Shown piece by piece: positions 32,401 through 44,400 of a DNA stretch of 64,000 nucleotides. Under the pieces are notes generated by a model. It was not told where the DNA came from. It did no database searches and saw only the letters and a program-made list of their open reading frames with translations. Positions within the stretch are counted from its first letter, which is position 1; every line of letters starts with the position of its first letter. The DNA is from Leguminivora glycinivorella (Eukaryota; Arthropoda; Insecta; Lepidoptera; Tortricidae). Location: assembly GCF_023078275.1 (NCBI RefSeq), contig NC_062977.1, positions 19,948,585 to 20,012,584 of the forward strand. The letters are read 5' to 3'. Position numbers and translations under genes: made by a program.

Positions 32401-35400
32401 GAGTCTGAGTAAGGCAGCAACAGCATCTGAGCGTCCGCGTGGAAAGCGATGTAGCCGAGAAGGTTCTCGACCTTGGAGATGTACTGGGACAGGGTTCGAG
32501 TCTCGACCTCGGAGAACGGTTCGGATCCGCCGTAGACTTGGTAATCGCAGGGGTTGTTGTTCGCTCCGTGCTCTGAAAACGGGATGTTTATGAAAGAAAC
32601 GGCGAATATCGTCATCATCCTCCTTGGGTTATCCCGGCATTTGCCACGGGGGAGCCTGGAGTCCGCGAAACTAACCTCAAGATTTGGCAAAGGTACCTAC
32701 TAGTTTTTTACGAAAGTGACTGCCATCTGACCTTCAAATTCCAACCAATACAACACATACAGTACAATACAATGGGTAACATAGGCCTTATTGGGATTCG
32801 TCCGGTTTCCTCAAGATGTTTTGCTTTACCGAAAAGCGATTGGCAAATATCAGTGTCGCTTAACTTCAAACAAAATATAATACGATCTGAAAGATAATCA
32901 ACCTTATAGCAGAATGGATTTACCCAGTTTTGAAGTTAAGCGATACAAATTTCGCACATAAGTTCCGAAAAAATTATTGGTTTGGTTCAAGCCGGGGTTG
33001 GAACTTGACACCTCCGGATTTAAATCAATGGTGGATATGTAGGTTAATAACCTTTTGAATGCCAAGAATACCAAGTCCGCGCAGTGGGCACACATAATAT
33101 ACAGGGCCAGAAATACGTATAAATAAATATGAAGAAAATATAATATGAAGAAAAGTGTCTTACTAAGCCAGTTGTAGTCCCAGTTACGATTCGGATCAGC
33201 TCCGTAGCAGCCATTGCTGGATTTTGATCTGGTTTTTCTCCACATGCGGTCCTAAAAATTAATAAACATATAGGTACTTAAGTACTGTACAATGTACATC
33301 TACCATTAAAAATAACAGATCAAAAAATATTCAATAAAATAATTTGATTTGTTCCCTAGTTGTAAACAGATTAAGAGATTTAAACTCAAAATTATCTAAA
33401 CCATTCAATTTAACTTAATCTTAATTATAATTCAGATCTGAAATTTCAACTGCAGGGCGTCTATAATTAAACATTTTGACAGTTTAATAGAATCACAATT
33501 AATCATCAATGCTTTGAATTATAACACTTAAAATAAAATTATTTTCAATTTAATTTAATGTATTATAATTAAGAATAAGAATATAGTTAATAAGTGCTCA
33601 TGACAAAAAAATGGTGCTATTTTATATGTACTATTTTATATGCTTCCGTAAAAGCGATTGAATCACAGAACATTAGGCACTGGTCTCACCGCAAGCTAGT
33701 AAGCTTTGAGCTATCGGCTATAAAAACGAACAAAAGATAAGCACCCCCGTGCAAATAAAAGAGACACGGCGATTACTCGCCCAGCGGTGAGCCAATATCG
33801 CCGTAGGTATCTTTTATTTGCACGGGAGTGATTATATTTGGTTCATTTTTATAGCCGATAGCTCATAGTTTACTAGCTCGCGGTGGGATCAGTGCCTTAG
33901 TGGTTTTTAAAATTGAATTTAAAAATACCGACATCCATTTTTATTAAATAGCCAAAATGATGAAATTTTAATTTTAGTATTAGTTAAATGTTGTGCTCGC
34001 TTTATGGCTTACCTACTTGTAAATGTAATTACTAAATTGTTGTTTGTTTCTCGCTTAAGTGATTTGTAATCTTAGAGAGATAAATATATTTGAACTGAAC
34101 ATGCGACTGGACCCACATTGGACCGGTGTTCGAAGCGTCGCAGGTTCGAGTCATTTTGAAGGTGCATTTTTACTGAACTATCAGCCGCGATAGCTGGAGA
34201 CCCGGGTTCGATTCCCGGCTTTGCCACCAGTGGGCTTGATCGCTTTTTATTTAACACTAAATGGTATGGTATCTATTTCAGTTTATAAATATATGTCACC
34301 GTAAAATTGTAAAAACCGTTAGTTTATAATTTCACTAGCGAGATTATGAACTAACGAAATATTGTGAATCGTAACGTACAGTTCACAATTTGACGGATTA
34401 TTTTTACGTTAGATTATAATCTAACGAAGCGAAACCGTCAAATTGTAAACTGTCATGGCGTCGGAACGAAGTTAGCGCTCTGATTGGTCGGTTTTATAGT
34501 AGATCGTTCTGTGGCCATAGAGTGACTGACACAAATAGACACTGCAATCACAGATGTCAATCAAAAACCTCATTAAACTTTTATCATCAAAATTCGATAT
34601 ATTGTTTAAGGAAATGGTCGAACTCGCCAAATAACAAAATTGTGAGTTACTTTGCTTGTTATGTGGCGGCTTAATTGGTATATCTCTTGTGATTTAATAT
34701 TCAGTTTTCGAAAAAAAAAACCGTTAGTTTATAATCTCACTAAGATTATGAACTGACGAGATATGGTGAACTGTAACGTTCACAATTTAACGGATTATTT
34801 TTCGTTAGATTATAATCTAACGGAGAAAAACCGATAAATTGTAATTCGTCATATGCGCCAGAAGCTAGTGCTCTGAATGATCAGTGTTTTGTTAGATCGT
34901 TCTGGGCCCATAGAGTACCTAACATAAATAAACACTACAATCACAGATGTCTATTATTAGTACATTACTCTTCTTTGAGTCGTGTTTTGATTTATCGACA
35001 CTCGTTTCAAACTTCCTCTTTTTCGCACTTGTATCGTTTGACGTTTTTCAGTCCATACATAAAAAAAGTTAAAAGGTTCTTTAAAGTTTCGATATAGGCA
35101 CATAATTAACCACATTTCGCACTAGTGCCATAAAACTGCACCATGTGTTCTGAAATATACCATTCAGTACAGATGGTGCTTTTTTTACGCACTAGTGCGA
35201 GAAGTGGTTCATTATGTTCGGGGGGCTCACGGGAGGGCAAGGCTCTGCTTTCAAGATTGGATATTGCACGGCAAGCCTTCCGCCGGCCGTGTTTATGATG
35301 AGATGTGTGAATCCAAGCGACAATTTAAATCAAAATTAAAATGGTGTCAAAATAATGAACAACAGATTAAAATGGATATCATTGCTCAACACCATTTTAA

Positions 35401-38400
35401 TAAAGATTTTGGAAAGTTTTGGAAATCCACCAACAAGCTTAACCCAAGGTCTGGGCTTCCCGTGAGCGTCGCGGGTGTGACTGATCCCTCCGAAATAGCG
35501 GACTTATTCAAAAGTAATTTTAAGGTAGAATCGCCACTGGGTCCGGCGTCACGGGTGTTTACTGCTGAGGACTTTCCCGTCGAGTTGAGTGTCACTTTTA
35601 CTGCCAAACAAGTGGAAACAGTGATTAATAATATGGTCAGAGGTAAATCGCCGGGACATGACGGACTCAGCATTGAACACCTGAAGCATGCTGGAAAGCA
35701 TCTGCCTAGAGTACTCGCCATGTTTTTTACACTTTGTCTGAGTCATTGCCACCTGCCTGACGAACTAATGCAGACGGTTGTAGTCCCAATCGTCAAAAAT
35801 AAAACGGGTGATGCCTCAGATCTGTCGAACTATAGGCCGATATCCTTGGCTACCACTATTGCCAAAGTGCTGGACGGTCTACTTGATGCGCAGTTGGATG
35901 AGCATATCAAGTTAAATGATGCACAATTTGGATTTCGGCGGGGATTTTCCACAGAGAGTGCGATCATGGCCCTCAAGAATACCGTGCAGTACTATACCAG
36001 CAGGAGTACACCGGTTTATGGTGTGTTCCTGGACCTATCAAAGGCATTCGACCTTGTAGCCTATGACATCCTTTGGGCCAAGTTACGTAATGAGACTAGT
36101 GTACCTAAGGAAGTGACAGCCCTGTTTAAATATTGGTACTTACATCAAAGCAACTTTGTAAGATGGGGGAATGCAATGTCACCGGGTTATAAATTGATGT
36201 GTGGGGTGAGACAGGGTGGGCTGTCCTCACCAAAGCTGTTTAATTTGTATGTCAACCTTCTCATTGAGGAGCTAAGCAGTACCTATGCCGGATGTCACAT
36301 TGACGGAGTCGCCACAAACAATTTCAGTTACGCGGATGACATGGTGCTGCTTGGGCCCTCAATGGATGCAATGAGAAGGCTGTTGAAAATATGCGAGTCC
36401 TATGCAGTGGCTCATGGACTCAGGTACAATGTTAAAAAAGCGAGGTGATGATTTTTAAGGCCGGTAGAAAAACGTATCCTGCGGTACCTTTAGTGACACT
36501 CTACGGTATCCCTTTAAACTTCGTCACCAAGTTCAAGTACCTGGGTCACTGGGTGACTGACAACCTGAGTGATGACCTGGACGTGGAGAGGGAGCGTAGG
36601 TCGTTGGCCGTCCGATGTAACATGTTGGCCCGCAGGTTTGCGAAATGTACTGCACAAGTAAAGGTTACACTTTTCAAAGCGTACTGTCAGTCATTCTATA
36701 CTTGCAGCCTGTGGACCAACTTTACGCAGAAGGCGTACAACGGCCTGCGCGTCCAATATAATAATGCGTTCCGGGTGTTGATGGGGCTGCCGCGTTTTTG
36801 CAGTGCCTCTGGTATGTTCGCAGAGGCCAACGTGGACAGTTTCGCGGCAATAATGCGCAAAAGGTGCGCCTCACTAATGCGTCGCCTGCGCGGCAGCCCC
36901 AACAGCATCTTGAACGTATTTATAGAGCGTGAAAATGGCCCCATGCTCAACCGATGGCAAATGCTGCACGCTGTCGCCATGTCTAGGTTTTAAGTGTGAA
37001 TTGTTTTAGTTTTTTAAGTCTTAGCATTAGGTAAATGTCTTACTAACACTAATATTAGTTTTTTTAGAGTTGTAATGTTCTACTAACCATCTATGGACCC
37101 TGAGTCTGAAATAAATGATTTTTATTTTATTTATTTTTTTTTATTTATTATATGTCAGGACGAAACTTCGGAGGGCGATCTGTACTTAAAAACGTCGTAC
37201 AATACACGTGCGAAAAGGAAATTCGTAACTCGTATCGTGGCGTGTCGATTTAAAACATTAATTTATCGCCACTCGTTTCTAACTTCCTTTTTTACGCACT
37301 TGTATCGTAATGTACTATTGTAATACATTAATTGACATCTGTGATTGTAGTGTCTATTTATGTTAGGTACTCTAATGACACAGAACGATCTAACAAAAAA
37401 CTGACCATTCAGAGCGCTAGCTCCTGACGCATATGACAGTTTACAATTTGACGGTTTCTCTCCGTTAGATTATAATCTAACGAAAAATAATCCGTTAAAT
37501 TGTGAACGTTACGGTTCACCATAACTCGTCAGTTCATAATCTCACTAGTAAGATTATAAACTAACGGATTTTGTTTTCGAAAACTGAATATTAAATCACA
37601 AGAAATATAAGAGTTTTGAATGATTCACGGTTATTTTCATTAGACTTATATTGACCGGGATATAGACCGTGATTACGATATCGGGAGCTCGAAAAATCAA
37701 AAAGGTAATCACGGTCTATATCCCTGTCAATATAAGTCACAAGAAATATACCAATTAAGCCGCCACATAACAAGCAAAGTAACTGATAATTTTGTTTATT
37801 TGGCGAGTTCGACCATTTCCTTAAACAATATATCGAATTTTGATGATAAAAGTTTAATGAGGTTTTTGATTGACATCTGTGGTTGCAGTGTCTATTTGTG
37901 TCAGTCACTCTATGGCCACGGAACGATCTACTATAAAACCGACCAATCAGAGCGCTAGCTTCGTTCCGACGCCATGACAGTTTACAATTTGACGGTTTCG
38001 CTTCGATAGATTATAATCTAACGTAAAAGCAATCCGTCAAATTGTGAACTGTACGTTACGGTTCACAATATTTCGTTAGTTCATAATCTCGCTAGTGAAA
38101 TTATAAACTAACGGTTTTTACAATTTTACGGTGACATATATAATATATAAATACTTATATACATAGAAAACATCCATGACTCAGGAACAAATATCTGTGC
38201 TCATCACACAAATAAATGCCCTTACCGGGATTCGAACCCGGGACCGCAGCGTAGCAGGCAGGGTCACTACCGACTGCGCCAGACCGGTCGTCAATAACTA
38301 TTGTAACAGTCACTCATTAATAACTATTGTAACATTTAGGTGGGCATTTTCAGAAATTGGGGCCCAAAATTAGTGACAGTTGTTAACAAAAATTAACTCC

Positions 38401-41400
38401 ATGTGACGACAATTGAGAATAAAATTTGTCTAAAAACCAACTTTTTTCATGTTATAAAACGTAGATTATTGCTAGTAGTTTATGTAATTAACACAAAAGC
38501 AAATTATTGAAATTTCATGCTTTTATTGTCGTCACAAAACTGACATCGAGTTAATTTTTAACCCCCGACGCAAATACGACGGGGTGATATAAGTTTGACG
38601 TGTCTGTCTGTTGTCTGTCTGTCTGTGTGTGCGTCTGTCTGTGGCACCGTAGCTCCCGAACGGGTGAACCGATTTCGATTTAGATTTTTTTTGTTTGAAA
38701 GCTGAGTTAGTCGGGAGTGTTCTTAGCCATGTTTCATGAAAATCGCTCCGCTATGTCGCCGTCGAGGGGTTTTTTCAAAATTTTAATTTTGTGGTTATTG
38801 TTTCACTAACTTTGAGTCCCAATTTTTGAAAATGCCCAGGTACACATACATACAGTCAACCAATTCAAGGCAGTCAATCTGTGTAAGAATGTCCTATAAT
38901 ATTTATTTATTTATTTATTAATTGGAACCCTAGGCCACTCTACAACCATGTCAAAATGACAAGCAGTAAGAGACTTCTTACAATCTGATTTCCAACGTCA
39001 CTATGACACAGTTCTACAGTGGCCTAGGGTTCCAATTGGTTGACTGTACATTAACTTAAAAACTTACTTTAGTATAACTAAAGTGATAGCCATCAGGGTT
39101 GACACTCGGAAAGATGTGCCAGTCGAATTGATTCCGCAGGGCCTCAATGTCAGGTTGTCGCTCGTGAGCAGTTGATTGATGAAATAGGTGGTCGTGGCAG
39201 GGGTGATCCATTCTCGGGCGTGGATGCCTGAAATTGGGGTAGTCAATTTATTTTAATATTTGAGACGGTGACGGATTCCTGGTGGAAATCAATTCTAGAG
39301 AAGAATATATGAATGAGAAAAGAGAAGGATTTGAATGAAAAATGGTATTTATTCTACATCATAATAATTTAACGTGAGGTTATTTTCCGCTGTAGTAGAT
39401 AATAGTACATTACGATACAAGTGCGTAAAAAAGGAAGTTTGAAACGAATGGTGATAATTTAAAACACTACCGAAGGGAGTATTTTAAATCGTCACGAGTT
39501 ACGAATTTCCTTTTCGCACGTGTATCGTACGACGTTTTTCAGTATAGATGGCCCTCCGAAGTTTCGACCTGACATAATTATAATGAACCACTTCTCGCAC
39601 TAGTGTGTAAAAAAAAACACCATCTGTACCTACTGAAATAGTACATTACGATACAAGTGCGAAAAATAGGAAGTTTGAAACGAGTGGCGATAAATTAAGA
39701 CACGACCGAAGGAAGTTACGAATTTCCTTTTCAGTCGTGTATCGTACGACGTTTTTCAGTACAGATGGCCCTCCGAAGTTTCGACCTGACATAATTATAA
39801 TGAACCACTTAAAATAAATAAATAAATATTGGGGACACCTTACACAGATCAACTTAGCCCCAAACTAAGCAAAGCTTGTACTATGAGTGCTAAGCGACGA
39901 TATACATACTTAAATAGATAAATACATAGAAAACATCCATGACTCAGGAACAAATATCTGTGCTCATCACACAAATAAATGCCCTTACCGGGATTCGAAC
40001 CCAGGACCGCGGCTTAGCAGGCAGGGTCACTACCGACTGAGCCAGACCAGTCGTCACCACCACTTCCAAACACCATTTGTACTGAAAAACATATTATTAG
40101 CATTGGTTAAAATCGCGATATAAGGGCCAGTTGCATCAACCACATTTGACAGAAAATTTTACTACTACTACAATTTTCTTTTCATTGACAGACGAAGATA
40201 CAAGTTTTTTAAAAAGTAGTGACGAAATGTGTTTAAAATAAGTAGGCTTGCTTTCGGCCCTTCGTTCTGGACTGGTGATCCTTATTATTTCCATATGGCG
40301 GCCATCTTAGTATACCAAGTTACCGAGCATCAGACCATCTTTTTAGGGTTCCGTACCAAAAAGGTACAACAGGAACCCTTATGGTGCGACTCTGTCCGTC
40401 TGTCACATTGTTAAATATCTCGAGAACTACTTATGCTATCGATATGAAATTTGGAATAATTATAAACATTGTGAACCTCTACAAGTTGAAAGTAATTTTT
40501 TTTAATTAATTAATATAAATGATAGAAAATGGACAAAATGAAAGGGGGGCAAACTGCAATGAAAATTTCAAGTAACTAGGTCAAGTGGGGTATCGTTAGA
40601 AAGAGCTCAAATTGTACATATCAAAACTATTTTTTATATTTTTTTGGTTGTGGAAAAAAAATGTTTTTTGAAGGAAAATGTAAAAAAAAAATACCGTCCC
40701 CCCCCCTTATCTCCGAAGTTTAGTAACATAAATTTATGAAATTTTCACCAAACATGGCTATTATAATGAATATTACAGGAAAAATAAAATCGTACACGTA
40801 TCTTGAAAACTTTTTTTTTTATTTATAAAAAAACCGTTCAGATTTACATTTTCAATTTCAACATTCTTGCGGGTGTTTATTGTACCTGTATTTTTTAACA
40901 AAATAACAATGAAATTAGCTGCTTTCAAATGGAGGCAAAATGGTTAAAATCGGTTCACGCAATAAACAATTATTCCATAAAAATCATCTTCCATACTAGC
41001 TCGCGCGCATTAGTTTACTCAATTTGCCGATAGATGTCGCTGTACGTTGAACGTTCATTTCCTACATCGCGTTTTTCCTGTTATAATGAGGTCGGTTCAG
41101 GAGCGTCCTTGCGACATGTCGTAAGTCGTAAACTATTGAAGTCGAATAGTCTTGAAAGTTTGTACGGAACCCTCGGTGAGCGAGTCCGACTCGCACTTGA
41201 CCGGTTTTTTTTATACCACGTCGGTGGCAAACAGGTGGTATACGCCCCGCCGGATGGAAAGCGGCCACCGTAACCTATGGACGCGTGCAACTCGAGGGAT
41301 GTCATATGAGCGTTGCCGACCATTAGAAACTTGTACACTGCTTTTTTGAAGAACCCCATATACTGTAGTTCATCGGGAATACCTCGGCAGGGAGCTCATT

Positions 41401-44400
41401 CCACATCCGGAGCGTTCGTGGGAGGAAATTCCTCTGAAACCGCACGGTCCGCGACCATTTAGGTTGCAAGGTGTGTGGATGAGCGCCCTGTCGATAGCGA
41501 GCGGTGCGATGATGAAAAGTGGCCGTTGGCATCATGTCAAACAGTCAACATGTCAAACAATCTTCTGTGTTATTACATAACTCATGTGTTTAATATTTAG
41601 TGAAACTTGCCAGATTCGATGAAGACGGCTGGCTTGCTCTCGGCCCTGCCTTCAGGAGTGTTGATCCTCAGTCCCTTGATCTGTCGACCTTCGTAGCTTT
41701 CCCCTCCCACCACTAGCTGGGTCCATTGAGGGTAAGTCACGCTCATGTTTTGGAGGTAGCCGTATATCTGTAGAGAATATTAGATTGAGCCTGTGTGGTG
41801 ACGGGTTAAGAATTTCACCACCACCTTTCTTCCCGTGGGTGTCGTAGAAGGCGACTATGGGATATGGGTTAAATTGTGGCGTAGGCGAGAGGCTGGCAAC
41901 CTGACACTGCAATGTCACAGTTTTGTTTTCTTTCAACCCCTTATTTGCCAAGAGTGGCACTGAAGCTTTAGTAGTTTCATGTGTTCTGCCTACCCCTTTA
42001 TGGGATACAGGCGTGATTGTATGTATGTATGTATGTAATATTAGATTGTTTTATTTATTTATTTCAACTTTATTGCACAATTAAAAAAAAACACAAATGG
42101 CGGACTTAGTGCCTTAAAGCATTTGCTGTTCTCTGTGTGAAAAGTTACTCTGCAGATCAAATTCAAGTTACATGAGATCCAATAAATCTATTACTTTACT
42201 GTGCAAGTTATTATTTAATGTGGTGGATGCTTCATTATTAGCAAACTAGGCATAAGTAAAATCTATTTACTCTATACGTATAGGTTCTTAAATTATTTTT
42301 TCTACTCCCGAACTGTAATTCGTCATTTACAGGGTCGTGCATAGATCTTTAAAACCCTTCATAAAAGTCTATTCCCCAAAGCCAGCGTCCGCCGGCTTTC
42401 CGCGCATGCGCGCAGTATCGAAAAAACTGAAAACGCATTGTTTGGCTCTGTAACCATGGCAACGCATTGTTATAACGATACTGCGCACTTTGGGCAGCTG
42501 AGTTGACAGTGCAAACCTTTGCGTCAAAATACAGGAAACAGTGTGAATTTCACGAAAGTTATTCAAGAAAACTATTAAAAACTGAGTGCATGGTCGTAGA
42601 AAAAGTATTGTATGCAACGGTGTTTAACTGAATCAAAAAATACTCGTGGCGTCTTAATAACAATTTTCGGCTTCGCCTCAAATTGTTACCCACGCCACTC
42701 GTCTTTTTTGACCTCCTTTAAACGCCTGTTGCATAAAATACTATAAATACATTGTTCATATGGTGAGGTAGCTCTCTAACAAACGTCAAAATAAATGATA
42801 TTTTGTTCAATAAGTGCAGCGGAAGCGACACCAAAAGAACCCTTACTAATATTATAAATGGGAAAGTGTGTGTGTCTGTTTGTTTGTCCGCCTTTCACGG
42901 CAAAACGGAGCAACGAATTGACGTGATTTTTTAGGTGGAGATAGTTGAAGGGATGGAGAGAGACATAGGCTACTTTTTGTTTCTTTCTAACGCGAGCGAA
43001 GCCGCAAGCAAAAGCTAGTATAGAATAAATAACGTATAAAAGTGGGTTCAAACTCACATCATCAATGTCGTAATATGCAGACCAGGAGAAGCCTTTCTTC
43101 CTAAGACTGGCGTCTTTTTCCAGCTGTATTATTCTATAAATAAATTAAAAATATCAAAACCCTATTTAAAATATCCAAGTACTTTTGTACAGTCGCGTTA
43201 AGTTCTAAAAATGTCAGACGACTCTTATAAACCTACTATATTGAGCATAAATTAATTAATTTGTTGGTTTTGTCTAACTGTGTAGATATAATTTGTACAC
43301 GACTGTAGGCTCCAGTTCGTAAGCCAACGCTATTAAGATAATTATAATTATAGTGTCGTGTTATTTAGAAACGCTGGCTTCTAAAGATTATATTTTTAAC
43401 AACAGAATAAAACTTACACAGCTAAGTAAAAAATAGGCGTTGACACAGAAAACAAATACTAAATTGTACTTAAATAAATCTCATGGTGCCGACTGGCAGG
43501 ATTCTGGTTGCATTTCCTCGCTGTATTGCAAGACGTAGAGCAGGAAGGTGCCGGCTCTTCGATCACCTCTAAACCAGTGAAGTCTCCGAGTATTTTAGTT
43601 AATTATTTAAAAAAGCTGGAGAGCGTTTGTACTCCACGGGCCAAGGGTATCTAATCGTATAAAATACACAAACAGATTTTCAGATAACGAAGCATTTTCT
43701 TTCACTCGTGTGTGTAGTTTTGGGTCCCACAAGTATGTAAACAAAAGTACGTAAAGAGTGTGCTCAGTGCACAAAGTCAGTTCGGCGAATCTGTATGTAC
43801 ATTATACTGTACCAAATTGGAGCATTCCATGAAATAGTCTGCCGTTGTCGGGCCATAAAATGCTGTAATTCTGCTTTTAAAGCTGCAAGAGTCTGTACAG
43901 AAAAAGGACACGCGAAACGAAAACGAAACGACGCGAAAGGTAGTCTGTCTATTCGCGTCAATACGCAAGAGCGATAGAGATAGATATCTACGAGCGTTTC
44001 GTTTCGTGAGCGTTTGTGCATTCGGCTACGTAGCCAAATGCATAAACGCTCACGATAATATCTGTATCATAGCTATCTTTCTCTATCGCTCTTGCGTATC
44101 GGCGCGACAGAGCTAAACTGCATTTCTGTCGGCGTTTGGCGTCGAAGATAGCCATCCGATAGACTCTTTATAGCGCAACATGAAATTATTAGTAATCATC
44201 GTATTTTTAAATTTAAGGAAATATTTAAAACATGGCCGGTGTAGCCGCTATGACCAACTTAGCAACTGAGGCTTGCGGTTCGAGTCCTGCCGGAGGCACA
44301 GTGTAATAAAGAGTACTATCGTACAGTATGGCCACTCCCTTTCCCCGCTGAAAGCGCCGCCCATCCCCTCTCGGTTACCTCACAGTTACCGCCTGTCAAA

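Larger units (their letters stand above)
34290..38140. mobile_element. Large foldback element, about 3.85 kb, with nested insertions
   Basis: The left arm from TATATGTCACCGTAAAATTGT to about 34960 is repeated inverted at about 37330-38140. Each arm contains smaller repeats of GATTATAATCTAACG and AAACCGTCAAATTGT motifs. The middle holds MITE copies and a LINE. No transposase is visible, and the superfamily is unknown. Confidence 0.8.

Noticed and set aside
32348..32593. Forward-strand Arg-rich open frame
   Set aside because: It is the antisense shadow of carboxypeptidase exon 7.
35386..35752. Reverse-strand frames within the reverse transcriptase
   Set aside because: They are antisense shadows of the LINE coding sequence.
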